Of a stretch of DNA of 64,000 nucleotides, positions 10,903 to 22,548 are shown one piece after another. Each line of letters begins with the position of its first letter. The first letter of the stretch is position 1. The stretch spans positions 539,700 to 603,699 of the forward strand of contig JXTC01000054.1 of the NCBI GenBank assembly GCA_002914845.1. Direction: 5' to 3'. Source of the DNA: Trema orientale (lineage: Eukaryota; Streptophyta; Magnoliopsida; Rosales; Cannabaceae). The translations under genes were made by a program, and so were the position numbers. Under the pieces are notes generated by a model, which worked only from the letters and a program-made list of their open reading frames with translations, did no database searches and was not told the DNA's origin.

Positions 10903-12809
10903 TTATGATTTTCCAACAGGTGATTGATCATAAGCGATGGGAATCAAGTTTAGAACATCTTTTCTTTTGAGTGTTGAGCCAAACAACTCAGTCATGTCCA
11001 AATCTTCATGTTTCATTCCTCTGGGAAGCTTCCAATCAAAATGATACAACAACAATGCAAGGGGAAGCTCAACATTGATCAGACCGAATGATATGCCGGC
11101 GCATATTCTCCTTCCAGCACCGAAGGGGATATACTCAAAATTGTTGCCTTTGAAGTCAATAGCGCTATCTAGGAACCTCTCCGGTACAAAAGATTCAGGT
11201 TCATTCCAATATCTAGGATCTCTTCCAATTGCCCATGCATTAACTATGATCCTGGCTTTCGCAGGTATCTCATAACCGTTAATCTCGCACTTCTCTCGAC
11301 TCTCTCTCGGAAGTAAAAAGGGAAAAGAAGGATGTAATCTTAAGGTCTCTTTAACAACTGATTTTAAGTATTCCATCTCGCTAAGTCCTGTCTCATCAAC
11401 TGACCCTTTTCTACTAAAGACTTCCCTCACCTCATCTTGTGCTTTTTTCATTACTATTGGATTCCTTATCAATTCAGCCATTGCCCAGTTCACTGCTGAA
11501 GATGATGTCTCAATCCCACCACTAAATATGTCCTGAAAATTATGACATAATTAATTTCGTAAGTAACTTGTATCATCTTGCTTTACGAGTTACATAGCTT
11601 ATAAGAACAAGGATGGTCAAAAAACATAAATCTGTGCGCTACGCATACCAAATATGTTTTACTTTGGATGATCATTGGCAGTCTGAAAACTTTATAAAGG
11701 TCTAGTTTGAGATGATTAATAATCTTTAGTTTGAATTTCTAGTTCAGGGAAGCCAAGTTATATCTGAAGGCATTTGAATACAAATATATAGTTATATATA
11801 TGTATAGATAGAGAAATAGATATAGTCATATGTACATAAAGTTACATGTTATTACTAACAGTCCTTTGTTAAAACATTGGAAGCAGCATAAAATAGTACT
11901 TACATAGATTATTGCTTTAAGATTGTCACTTGTCAAGGAAAATCCATGGTCACCATTGTTATGGAACCTTAGAAGAACATCCACCAAATCTTCCTCTGTT
12001 CCGCTTTCACCACTTCTCTCTGCTGACTTTTTTTCTTCGTGCTCTTGGATGATGGTTTCAAATATCCTCGCTGCCCTTTGTTGCAGCCGCTCAAGTTTAG
12101 GCCTAGATCGACTGATCTTGGCAAAAAAACTGACAGAAGGAAACAAATCTGAAAGTTCAAAGCCTAATGATACCTCAATAGCTTCTGTCAAGACCGATAT
12201 GAAGTCTTTGTTGTCTTTGCTTTTCCTACTGCAGGCCGCCCGTGAAATGATGCTATACATCAACATGTTGATCCTCTCAGTGAGATTGATAGTCGACCCA
12301 GCATTCAAAGCGATCCATTCAATAAAATCAGACACCTCTTCTTCTCTAAGGGGTCTGAAAGATTGAACTCTTGCTGCACTTAAAAGCTCTTGCATGCAAA
12401 TCTTCCGAAGCTGCCTCCAATACTCACCATATGGAGCAAAGGCAATATCTGTACAATCATACAACAAGATCTTCGAGACAAGAATCCTGGGCCTAGATGC
12501 GAAAATGATATCATGGGTTCTCATCACCTCTTTGGCAAACTCTGGTGATGAAACTACAACTGTTGGGACCTCGCCAATTTTTAGGTACATTAATGGTCCA
12601 TGTTTCTTGGCCAAGTCTCTGAGTTTATGATGGAGCATAGAGCCAAAAAGCTGGTGAATGTTTCCCACAACGGGTAGTTTCCATGGTCCCGGGGGGAGTT
12701 TTGAAGATGAGCGGCTGGTTTTTGCACTTTTGATGAGTATTTTCATCACCATAAACACAAAGAGGAAGAAGGAGAAAAGAATTGGGAAGGAGGGTAGTAA
12801 GAGCTCCAT
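10903..12809 (-). CDS. Cytochrome P450, CYP71D/BE-like, intact (2 exons)
   Basis: Exon 1 is 12809-11904 and exon 2 is 11532-10903. The 371-bp intron is GT-AG (GTAAGT donor at 11903-11898), phase 0. The product is 511 residues, normal for the family. An N-terminal membrane anchor (about 9-26) is followed by PPGP at 39-42, WRQLR from Trp131, the I-helix GGIETS (307-312; oxygen activation), ExxR (364-367), PERF, and haem binding [10 protein letters not shown] with Cys446. By family it is an ER-anchored, CPR-dependent monooxygenase, probably of terpenoid-type metabolites; the substrate is not deducible. The first I-helix motif residue is Gly (GGIET) rather than Ala. Translation into the intron would stop after 327 residues, so splicing is required. 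A TATA box lies about 80 bp upstream. Confidence 0.93.
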
Positions 12810-12886
12810 GGAGAAAGTGATTAGCCTGGACTAAAAGGATTATTACAGCCTTATTGTTTGTGAGTAATTGTTATTTATTTCCCACT

Positions 12887-12893
12887 CTATATG
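12887..12893 (-). promoter_or_regulatory. TATA box of the P450 at 10903-12809
   Basis: ATATAG-type core on the minus strand (CCATATAGA), about 80 bp before the ATG, aligned with the TATA boxes of the sister genes. Confidence 0.5.
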
Positions 12894-14039
12894 GAATATC
12901 CTATTGTTTGACATTGATGCAATTATTGATCAAGACAATTGGAGGAAATTGTAAAGGAAGGTTTCCTCAAATTATTTATTTAGAAAGCCGTGGTCAGACT
13001 GAGGGGTCCTATAAGAAAATGTCAAATGGAAAGCGCGCCTTAGAAATAGTCCCTTCATGACTAAATGACTATTCTTCCTTTGTTAATTGTTGTGTATATA
13101 TCAAACAACTTAGGTCACGTTAATTAATCTGTAATAGATTGAAAAGAAAATAAAAATTAGGAAATTAAATTCTCTTTTCTTAATATTTATGTGTTTATTT
13201 ATTTATTTGGAGTACATTATTTTGAGAAATTTTTCATATAAACAGTTAAATTTAAAAAAAATAATACAATTTTTAATTCATTCTCATTCCTCTTTAATAT
13301 CAAACAACTTAGGTTATGTTTATTAATCTATAATAGATTGAAAAAAAAAATAAAAATTAGGAAAATAATTCTCTTTTCTTAATATTTATGTGTTTATTTA
13401 TTTATAAGAAATTTTTCATGTAAACAGTTAAATTTTAAAAAGATAATATAATTTTTCATTCATTCTCATTCCTCTTTTAAACTCATTCTCTCATTCTTTT
13501 TTTCTTTTCCTTTCTTTTTTCTTTCACTTTCACTTTCAGTTTTATTTTTTTCGCTCATTTCCATTATGGATTAGTAAATATTTTGTCAGAGAAAACCATG
13601 AAGAATTGACTACAACTGAGATCTGAATTGTAGAATAAAATAATGGTGATCAGAAGACACGAAACTTGGAGTTGAAAGTGGGCTCTTTTCTTCATATTAT
13701 AGTTGGCACTAAGGAAAAGGACAAGAGAAAATAACAAGGAATTGCAGTAGATAATTAAGTTGGTCAACTAAAAAAAAAAGAAAGATCAAACTTATGTAAT
13801 ATGACAAATTATGATAAAGATGTAATCAATATTATATTAGGGGTGGTAAAAGGAAAAGAAAAATAGCCACTTTCTCCGTGGACGCAATAAATGTTATCAA
13901 AGTTCCATGTTTTTCTCTCTTTTTTTTTTTTTTTCGTTGTTAAAAAAAGTTTCTTGTTTATATAAAGCTCAAGAATTTTCTACGAATTATCTGAAATGGG
14001 CTTACACAAGGTACTTGCTAGATGCTATATTTACATTAA
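12894..14039. other. Upstream/intergenic DNA, no gene
   Basis: It contains the 199-bp tandem duplication listed separately. At about 13580-13700 is a conserved P450-upstream block (CAGAAGACACGAAACTTGGA) that is shared with 24900-24925. No protein is recognisable. Confidence 0.5.
13101..13476. repeat. Tandem duplication, about 199-bp period
   Basis: The unit starting TCAAACAACTTAGGT at 13101 is repeated from 13300 with high similarity (shared words TAATAGATTGAAAA, CTTAATATTTATGTGTTT and TCATTCTCATTCCTC). The second copy has a small deletion. Non-coding. Confidence 0.85.
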
Positions 14040-14464
14040 CTATGTTTGGTAGGAAGGAAAAGAGAGAGGAAGGAAAAGTTTTGAGGGAAAAGTGGAGAGA
14101 AAAAAAATTTTGGGTTGTTTGGTAAGAGGGAAAAGGGAAGGGAAGAGAAAATAGAAGAGAAAAGAGGAGGGAAAAATATGGTGGGACCCACTCCAATATT
14201 TTCCTCCCAAAAATGGAGAGAAAAGGGAGAGGAAAATTTTTTTTACAAATGCTTTAAAGTAAATTTACCCAATTAACCTTGTATACTACTTTTAAAATTT
14301 TAATAAAAAGGGCAAAATAGTCATTTTAAAATAAACTAATTTTCTTTCCTTCCTACATACCAAACAACAATTGAGGAAAGACATTTTCCTTTCCATCCTA
14401 CACATTTTCTTTCTCTCCTAATTTTTTCTTCCCTCCTACTTTCTTTCCTCTCTATCAAACATAG
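14040..14464. mobile_element. Purine/pyrimidine-asymmetric MITE
   Basis: Inverted ends: CTATGTTTGGTAGGAAGGAA at the left against CTATGTTTGATAGAGAGGAA read from the right. The left half is a long purine run and the right half its pyrimidine mirror. It is 425 bp. The apparent open frames on both strands here are low-complexity (K/R/E or F/S/P) and not genes. Confidence 0.7.
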
Positions 14465-14574
14465 CAAATGCTAAAAAATCAACAAAATATCTTTATCGAT
14501 GAACTTTTGATATCGAATAATTATATAGAAACAGAAAGAAGAGAAAAAAAAGGGTTCAATTTAAAGAGATTGAT

Positions 14575-14740
14575 AGCCCCAAAATTCAAAGCAATCCATT
14601 CTATTAAGAGTAATAAACTCTTCTTCTCTTATAGATCTAAAAGATTTAACTTCTACCATGCATAGAGCATATGAGGTCTTTGGCAATTACTAATAATGAG
14701 ACTACTATTGTTGGAACTTGGTCTATTTTTGACTTATTAC
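14575..14740 (-). pseudogene. P450 exon-1 scrap
   Basis: This is a short degenerate match to the middle of exon 1. It covers the region encoding the segment before the C-helix area (AATCCATTCTAT, CTCTTCTTCTCT) and then, after an internal deletion, the SSPEFAKE region. The same internal deletion and the same non-P450 left flank (ATAATTATA...AGAAACAG) occur in the relic at 25425-26796, so the fragment was duplicated after it had broken. Confidence 0.6.
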
Positions 14741-15379
14741 TATTGATCGCTACCAAGTTTTCTTTTTTCGTTTTTTATAAACAAAGTAAAATTAAAATTA
14801 AAATTAATTCAATAATCCATGAAGCTTCTAATTAAATAATTTCATACCTTAAGGAATACCAGTCTTCGACCTTCTGTAACAAACTTCCCCCCAAGCCAAA
14901 AGTAAAAAAACAAAAAAAAAATAAAAAAATAAAAATAAAAACATCAAAAGAAACGCAAGAAGGGATCTTCTATATAATTGCGACTTGTCAACACCTATAA
15001 GAATAATTATTGTGAAGGAATAAACGCTAGATGGTATTTGGAACTTTGTTGATGGAATTGTGATACATATTATACATGCCTTTACAAGGTTAGAAGTAGT
15101 CCCCTTCGACCAAAAGATTAATTTTAAAGAAATAGCTAGATCCAATTTGTTATAATTGTTCTGTACCAAACAAGCACTTGCGATATGCATATGCAACCAT
15201 TTAACTTAGAGAAGACCAAGAAGAATTCACTACTTACTGAGGTATAGACTGTGACATAATAGTGATTATATTTACACCTTTTCTGCAGCTTCATGCCCAA
15301 GGCCTGCATCAAAGTTTGACATTTGACAATTATTTCCCATCATAAGCGTGATTTACTTATTTATACGACATTAAATTAA
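14741..15379. other. P450 unit with the gene deleted: 3' flank fused to 5' flank
   Basis: From about 14820 to 15085 the sequence matches the downstream flank seen beside other copies (GAAGCTTCTAATTAAATAATTTC, AATTGCGACTTGTCAACACC, ACATGCCTTTACA). From about 15100 it switches to the distal upstream block (ACCAAACAAGCACTT, TGCATATGCAACC). The exons and proximal promoter expected between them are absent. Confidence 0.55.
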
Positions 15380-16400
15380 TTGATAAGAATAGAGATTAGA
15401 GGTCATATTTTACTCAATGGGCTGAATCATGGCATTGTTAGGCTCGAAATTCAAGTACCTCACTTTGAATTGAAGCCAGTGATGTTTCAAATGCTCTAAA
15501 CTATGGAACAATTCAGTGGGCTACCAACGAAAAATCTCCATCTCCACCTTCGGTTATTCATAGAAGTGTGTGATTCATTCAAGTTGCATGGAGTCACAGA
15601 TGAAGCTCTAAGGCTAAAATTATTTGTATACTCTTTGAAATATAGAGCAAGAGTGTGGTTGAACTCAATTCCTCTAGATTTGATGGCCACATGGAATAAC
15701 TTGGCAGAGAAATTTTTGATGAAGTATTTGCCACCAATGAAAAATACTAAACTCCGAAATGATATTACTTCTTTTCAGTAATTGAATGGGGAATCATTAT
15801 ATAAAGTATAAGAGCACTTTAAGGAGTTGCTAAGAAAGTGCCCACACCATGGAATCCCTCATTGGATCCAAATGGAGACATTTTATAATGGCATCAACGC
15901 ACATACTCGAACAATGGTGGATACTTTGGCCAATGATGCTCTTCTTGCAAAGTCCTACAATGATGCATATGAGATTTTGGAGCAGATGCCCAACAACAAT
16001 AATTAATGGCCGACTAAAAGAGTTACTACAGGAAGGCGTGTGGCTGGAATCCATGATGTAAATGCAGTCCTGGCTTTGACAGCTCAAGTTTCATCGCTGT
16101 CCTACATTCTAAAATCTATGAATATGGCTGCATGAGCAAATGCAGGGCAATCTGTTGGAGTTTCTTGCGTTTACTATGGTGAGGGACATTCATTTAATAT
16201 CTGTCCATCTAACCCCGCTTCAATGTGCCATGTGGGGAACTACAACAAGAACAATAATCCATTTTCGAATACTTACAACTAGGGATGGAGGGAGCACCCT
16301 AGTTTCTCATGGAGCAATCAAGGAGCTAGTTCATATACAACTCCAAATAGACCAACCCAACCACCTGGTTTTCAACAGCATCAACCGCAGCAATAACAAA
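15380..16400 (+). pseudogene. Ty3-gypsy retrotransposon gag relic
   Basis: The plus-strand translation gives VPHFELKPVMFQML, then LPTKNLHLHLRLFIEVCDSF, RVWLNSIP, ATWNNLAEKFLMKYLPP and KLRNDITSF, which is the retrotransposon gag capsid domain of plant gypsy elements (Athila/Tat-like by appearance). Past a stop at 15779 the same protein continues (GESLYKV, HFKELLRKCPHHG, FYNGIN), then VSCVYYGEGHSFNICPSNP, a degraded zinc knuckle. Stops are at about 15502, 15779, 16003 and 16132. No pol, LTR or TSD is found. It sits in P450 upstream-type sequence that resumes near 17000. Confidence 0.85.
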
Positions 16401-16407
16401 ATTAATT

Positions 16408-16630
16408 ATTAATTTTTAAGAATTATTGTGATAAAAATAATATGGGAAAGAATAATATTAAATCAAGTAATATATAATTAATAAAGTATAAAGATTAGTA
16501 ATAAATAAAGATTATTTTTATTAATTTTTAAGAATTATTGTGTTAAAAATAATATAGGAAAGAATAATATTAAATCATGTAATATATAGTTAATAAAATA
16601 TAAAGATTACTAATAAATAAGGAATGAACT
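16408..16630. repeat. Tandem duplication, 112-bp period, AT-rich
   Basis: ATTAATTTTTAAGAATTATT at 16408 repeats at 16520 with few mismatches through to about 16625. It lies directly after the gag relic. Confidence 0.85.
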
Positions 16631-17866
16631 ACTAGTAATATTAATTAGATAGGTAAAATACGACACCATACACATAAATAACCAAAGTACCCCAAAAATA
16701 AGAAAATACCGAAAAATACCCCTAAAATCACCAAACAAGACCTGTTAAAATAAATATAATACCGAAAATACCCCAATAACAAAAAAAAAAAAAAACCATT
16801 CAAGTAATGAAATAAAAAAAATACCCCCAAAACTAATAAACTACCGAAAATGCCCTTGTTGGGGTGTTGTTAACTAGAAGTTCTTTCCTCGTCTTATTAA
16901 GGTATTGGTCAAGAAGAATAGGAAAACTTTATTTCCACAAGACCTGGGCAAAGGTTCCTGATGAACAGAAGGTGAAAATAGAGCCTGGTGTCACGGTAAC
17001 ATGAAATTGAAATAGAAGGTCGACAGCTATAATTCATTACATTGTCAAATGACTTGTCATATTACGTCACGCTTGTTATTTTCAAATATTAAGAGAAAAT
17101 ATTACAGCAGTTACTGAATGTAAACTGTAATTAAGATAAAAAGATTAATTAACTAATAAAAAGATAAGCTCAAACTTGTGCAATATGACAAACTATGATA
17201 AAGATGTAATCAATATTATTATAGGTGCTTTCAAAAAATATTATTATATTAGGTAATTAAGGTGAAAAGAAAAAGAAAAATAGCCACTTTCTCCGTCGAA
17301 TAAAACTCAAGACTTTTCAATGAATTATCTGATGAAATTGGCTTACATAAGGTACTTATTATACTACATTCTTTGCACCGTTCTTATTTTTTTTTTAATA
17401 TATCTTTTTATGTGGCTCAAAACCATAGTTAAAGTTTTTTCTTTTCTTTTCTTCGTTTTTTTCTCTTTTTTTTTTCATTTGGAGCTTTATTTACGGAAAA
17501 CATATGGCATATATTTGTTGTAGGATGGAGAAAAAAGAGAGAGAGAAGAAAAGAGATTAGACAGGGAAACTTGAAAGAGTAAAACAGTTCTTTCAAAGAA
17601 AAAAAAGAGTAAAACAGAGGAAAAGTAATGAACAATAATTTTAGCAATACTTTGCTTAAAAAAATTAAAAAAAAAAAGGCAAATTAGCAGCGGTGAATAT
17701 AAGTTTGCCAAATTTGTAGTAGAGAATAATTCTTTTGAGAACAATTCTTTAAAATGATCAAATTTCAAGCAGACGGTTGATAATTCTCTTACCCGTTTGG
17801 AAACACAATTTATCAAAAGTCAAAAGGACGATAGAAAATGTGAACATAATAAATTGAGATAGGACA
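16631..17866. other. Intergenic; P450 upstream-type DNA, no gene
   Basis: 16650-16870 is A-rich with repeated ACCGAAAATAC-type words. 16980-17760 matches distal upstream DNA of other P450 copies (GACAAACTATGATAAAGATG and AATAGCCACTTTCTCCGT also occur near 13800-13880). Open frames here are low-complexity. Confidence 0.45.
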
Positions 17867-19723
17867 TGTCACGATCGGAAATTTGAAGCCGTGATTTTTA
17901 GTAATTTTGAGTATAAATAAAGATAAATAAGGAATTTGTAGAATTCAGAGGAAACCAAGTACTTGCATTTTACATTCTAGTCCTCAAATCATTAGAAATT
18001 CTATACTAAAAGGAGTCCCCCTTTATTTTAGTTTATTAATGAAGAAACGCCAACTAAGATTCGAGAAAACATTGTTAAGTCATCTAAAAATTTGACTTAA
18101 TAAAACTTTAGTGTTGAATAAACGAATTTCGCAAATCTTGAGTCAGAGGATGTTGGCACTACGTATACCATACAGCCTGCCTGACATCAAGCCCATACCC
18201 AGAGGGGACACCTGTATGTCGCCTACCAAATCTAAGGGGGCAAACGCTTTGCCTACACCTGCCCATTTGGAGGGTAACTGAATTGCCTACACCGGCCAAC
18301 TTAGAGGGGCAACTGACTCACCTATGCCTACGAAAATGGCGAGGTAATCAGAAGAAAAATCACGCGTGGGTTCACAGACTCTGCACCGTCGATGGGGCCA
18401 GAACACCACACTGTAAAATTCCATGATGCTAACCCAATATTCATGTGTGATCACGTGTACTCTGAACTGATGCGTAGAAATAACCATGCAATAATTTAAG
18501 TTCAATTGATGCTCTGTTTTTTAATAAAATGATTAATTAAATTTTATAAAAAAAAATAGGCAGCACAGCAGTCCTATTTTAACATATCCGAAAATAACAT
18601 GCACTCAGAAAAATTTCAGAGCAATCTAATATATACATTATACAATCTAATTCTATCACAGATATTCAAAACAGTTCTAAAATCATATTTTTCATCATAT
18701 GTAACATAAATTAAGTTTTATTTAAAAACTATACAAAACAGAGGTAACTGAATTCCTACCTCACTAGAGCCGCGATACCATGCTATTGGAATCTTGGGGT
18801 ATTGTTGGACGATCATTCGGAAGGTCGGCAACCAATTCCAGACCCTCGACTGCTCTCTTGGGGAAAAACCAACTTCTTAACGGAGCTTCAAATCAACAAA
18901 TGAATATTTCCATTGAATTCCTATTGCCCAAAATAGCTAGGTTAAACATATAATTCGTATAATTTGGGTCTGGGTGGTCCTATATAAAACGAGGCAAAAT
19001 CTAAGCCGTTTGATATCATTTTTCATGCCGATCACCAAATATACTTAATATATATATCAATATTCACCATTTCACGAGTACATTCTAAAAATAAAATTTA
19101 AAACACGATCCAACGATCCGATCAAAAAGCCGACTCCGAACTCAAAACTTCCATAAACAACCAACAATGGCAACTTTTAATCTGGCCAAAATATGGTCAT
19201 GAAATATATACCTGTAGATTCCTCTCGACGAAATGAATACAACAAGCCCAAGAACACCCCTTAAAATTGCTGAAAAACGTGCCAAAAATTCAAAACTCCT
19301 GTGGCTAAATATAGTTTTTTCCGACGAACAGCGATGAAACTTCGGTTGGTAGCTGCTGGCGGCATAGGAAGTTGACACCGGGTTGTGATAGTGGTGGTCG
19401 TCGGAGGCCGAAGGTGCATCAGCGGCACTTAATGGTGGCAGTGATGTTTTGTTAAAAAGAGGAAGAGAGAGAGTTAATGGAGAAGGGAGAGAGAAAGAAG
19501 AAAGGAAGGGAAATAAGGGCCACGTTGGTCTAGTCAGAGGGGGCTGTGCAATTTTTTAAAATTGCACTTTGGTCCCACATTTTTCAACTTTTTCCATTTT
19601 AGTCTTCTCAAAATTTACATTTTAGTTCCCGCTTCCACAAATTTTTGCAAATAAGTTTCACTCTTATTTAATCAGAAAATTAGTAAAATCTCTAAATTAC
19701 CCTCTTAAAATCTGGATTTTATA
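17867..19723 (-). mobile_element. Solo LTR, family A (1.86 kb), TSD GGACA/GGATA
   Basis: Inverted relative to the copy at 3299. It begins TGTCACGATCGG and ends TTTTATA (expected TTTTACA, one C-to-T change). The flanking 5-mers are GGACA (17862-17866) and GGATA (19724-19728), one mismatch. It shares the internal layout of the family: the short-repeat block with GCCTACACC-type units (about 18200-18340), the AATTCCATT...GGTTAAACATA segment, and the CT/GA-rich end. No coding region. It is more decayed than the 3299 copy. Confidence 0.8.
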
Positions 19724-20169
19724 GGATAGGTCTTTTACTCCTACGAATAATGCATGAAGCTTCTAATTGAATAATTTCATGCTTTAAGGACTAGCAGCCT
19801 TCAACCTTCTGACTCTACCCCTTTTTTCAATCATTGATAAAAGTTCATCTAAAGTAGACACGAAAAAAGAAATAATAATATCCCCTAAAATAATAAGAAT
19901 AATAATTATTATTATTATTATAATATTTGTAAACTTGTTGACATCTATAAGAATAATTATGGTGAAGGGATGAAATTAGTACTGGATGATATTTAGAACT
20001 TTGTTGATGGGATGGTAATAAGTATAATACATGCTTTTACGTGGTTCCACTGAACCTGCTTGTGAGTTTCTAACTCTTTTTCTTTTTGATAATTTGATGA
20101 TGTAAAGAAACAGCTGCTAGTTTGCAGTTTTATAAATTGTTGTGTTTTTTCTTTTAAATAAAACCTTAC
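19724..20169. other. 3' flank of the relic at 20170, no gene
   Basis: Matches the downstream flank of other P450 copies (CATGAAGCTTCTAATTGAATAA, ACATGCTTTTACGTGGTTCC, GAAACAGCTGCTAGTTTGC). It includes an ATT trinucleotide run at about 19905-19925. Confidence 0.5.
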
Positions 20170-20966
20170 TTCATCTTTGTTGGTGATTGTCCAATAGGTG
20201 ATTGATCATAAGGCACAGGAATCAAGTTTAGAACGTCCTTTCTTCTGAATGACCGTGAAACAATTTAGTCATGTCCAAATCTTCATGTTTCGTTTTATTG
20301 GGGAATTTCCAATCAAAATGGTATAGCAACAATGCAAAGGGGAGCTCAACGTTGATGAGACCAAACGACATGCCAGCGCACATTCTCCTTCCAGCACCGA
20401 ATCGGATAAACTAAAAATCATTGCCCCTGAAGTCAATAGAGCAATGGGAAAAAGGACATGCCAACCTGACTTTTTTTGTACATTTTTCTAAAACTGACAT
20501 TTTAAAGAATATCAAGGGCGTCTTGACCTATAGTCAAGAACTTTTTAACTATGAAAAAGTCCTAAATAATGACATTTTCATGGTTAAGAAGCTCTTGACC
20601 ATAAATCAAGAAGATCTTGATACTCACTAAAAATATCATTTTTAGAAAAATGCACAAAAAAGTCATTTTGACCCTAATTAGTCCTATCCATGTCATTTTC
20701 TCTAGAGCAATCAAGAAACCTTTCTGGTTTAAAGCTCTCGGGCTCAGTCCAATATCTAGGATCTCTTTCAATGGCCTATGGATTAAGAATGATCCTAGTT
20801 TTCCCAGGTATCACAAAACTATTAATCTCACACTTCTCTCGACTTTCTCTTGGGAGTAAAAAAGGGAAGAGAAGGATGTAATCTCATGGTCTATTTAACA
20901 ATTGATCTAAAATATTTCATCTCACTAAGTCCTGTCTCATCAATTGATCATTTTCTGTTATAAACG
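20170..20966 (-). pseudogene. P450 exon-2 relic interrupted by a small transposon
   Basis: The minus strand shows the C-terminal part of exon 2 (haem region around [14 protein letters not shown]-like region, K-helix region). It breaks off near 20966 before the I-helix, so the N-terminal third of the exon is missing. Stop codons and frameshifts are present (for example near 20265 and 20410). A 257-bp element at 20446-20702 splits the sequence between the segments on either side of the PERF region. Exon 1 is not found; unrelated DNA follows at 20967. Confidence 0.85.
20446..20702. mobile_element. 257-bp MITE with 9-bp TSD TAGAGCAAT (Mutator-like)
   Basis: A perfect 9-bp direct repeat TAGAGCAAT (20437-20445 and 20703-20711) flanks it, and an uninterrupted P450 sequence would need only one copy. 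The ends are long imperfect inverted repeats (GGGAAAAAGGACATG against GAGAAAATGACATGG, both leading to TGTACATTTTTCTAAAA-like words). A 9-bp TSD with long TIRs is the hallmark of Mutator-like elements. It has no transposase, so it is non-autonomous. Confidence 0.8.
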
Positions 20967-22548
20967 TACCTCCAGCTTTTTGGACCATTCTTAGGATCGG
21001 GTTCTGGGTTAGTATTTTTTAGAGGAAATTAGACATTATACAGCAATTTAGAAAAAAATTTGAAAAATACGGTGGTTTAAGTTTTTTTAAGGTGTGGTAC
21101 GGTTTTTATTAGATAAATATAATTTTTTCAAAACTATTTAGAAAAATACCATTTTCTAAAATAATAACTAATTTCTAGTAACCAGTTTCCAAAAACTGGT
21201 AACTAGTAACCAAAAGTATTTATAACTAGTATATAACTGGTAACTAGTAACTAATAACAAGTTTCCAGAAATTGACAATTAGTAACTATTTTAAAAAATG
21301 GTATTTTTATAAATATTTTTTAAAAAATGATATTTTTCTAATAAAAAATTAGACAAAAATTTAAAAAAAGCCTGAGTTTCTTATTTTTTTGTAATTCTTT
21401 TAGTTTTTTAATAAGTAAAAGTGATAGAAACCCTATTTTTTACATGAACCTAGCCCGAAACTCAACTCGATGTCTGAACTTATAACCCAAACTCGAAGTC
21501 CAATATAAAAAGCCCGAAAACATGAAAAAAGTCAGAAAAATCATATGAAACCCAGTTTTACGGGTTAATTAATTAAATCTAACAGCTTTTATATTTTCTA
21601 CCACTTTATTAAAAGCAAGTGGCATGTTCATCTACCTCCTTAAACTGGTTCTCCCTTCCAATTATTCAAATTCCTAACAACATTGTTCCCCAGAAACAAA
21701 CTCCTTTGCTGCAACCTTTGCCTTACGACTACCCAAACTCAACAACCCAAAAAAGTCTAGCAAGAGCCCGGTGACGCTGACGACGATTAGTTTTTGTTAC
21801 AACGGTGGTCTTGCCAGAAGTTGCAGTGAGCTGCAGATCGTCGCCAGATGATAATCTTCAAGGCAAAGCCCGAAACTTCACAGTCAATCAGGCAGATCTA
21901 GAACTTGAGCTTTGAGCAGTTGTTCATGGTGATCGGCAAGGGTAGAGGCGGGAAGGTGGTGGCTGCAAGGTGAGGGGTGACAGTTGATAATGGTGAAAGT
22001 TAATTAAGGGTATAATTGTCTTTGTACCTCTCAAAAGTGGTATGATTTTAGTAATGATGTTATATTTATTTAATCTCAAGTGTTGTACTATCTCAATGTA
22101 AAGTCTGAAGCCCAACCCAATCCAACCAGGCATACCCAACTCTGAAAATGTGGGTTTGGGTTGCGCGTGGCCAGCTCGATTTATACCCTTATCTTTGAGC
22201 AGTACTCTTTCATTATTTAACCGATCAGTGATTAAAGTTCCCCTAAAACCAAAAACACGAAAAACAAAGCAACCAAACACTAATGAGGGATCTTCTAAGA
22301 CTTATGTACACCTACAAAATAATTCTGGTGAAAAGATAAAAAATAATACATAGTATTAATTAGAACTCTGTTGATGGGATGTTAATACATATAATGCATG
22401 CTTTACATGGTTTTCTCAAAAACTATAATGCTTTAATCCATTTAACCAACTTATGAGTTACTGACTCTTTTTATTTTTGGTTAATGTGGATGATATAATG
22501 AAACAGCTGCTAGTTTCCATCCTTTATTTTTTGAGAAGAAACCTTACT
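20967..22548. other. Intergenic insertion of unknown origin, no confident gene
   Basis: It breaks the P450 relic at its left edge and gives way to P450 downstream-flank sequence at about 22195 (CTTTCATTATTTAACC...GTGATTAAAGTTCC). 21010-21390 is a foldback-like AT-rich stretch. 21600-22180 is less AT-rich with no frame I recognise; the 118-residue minus-strand frame (21924-22280) has no familiar motif. Confidence 0.4.
21120..21330. repeat. Foldback of GGTAACTAGTAAC-type words
   Basis: AAAATACCATTTTCTAAAA at about 21145 is mirrored by a TTTTAAAAAATGGTATTTTT word at about 21290. Between them lie several direct and inverted copies of ACTAGTAAC and AGTTTCCA(A)AAA. Probably a decayed MITE. Confidence 0.5.

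Noticed and set aside
11923-12366. Long plus-strand frame opposite P450 exon 1 (also at 31438-31878, 23691-24020 and similar)
   Set aside because: It recurs opposite every exon 1 with changes that follow the P450 codons; a shadow frame.
11826-12809. 327-residue protein ending inside the intron
   Set aside because: The GTAAGT donor at residue 302 is conserved in all copies and the extra residues differ in each copy, so this is intron read-through.
14002-14196. Frames made of F/S/P or K/R/E
   Set aside because: They come from the purine/pyrimidine halves of the MITE at 14040-14464.
21924-22280. 118-residue minus-strand frame
   Set aside because: Spans a composition change and the junction into P450 flank DNA; no recognisable protein.
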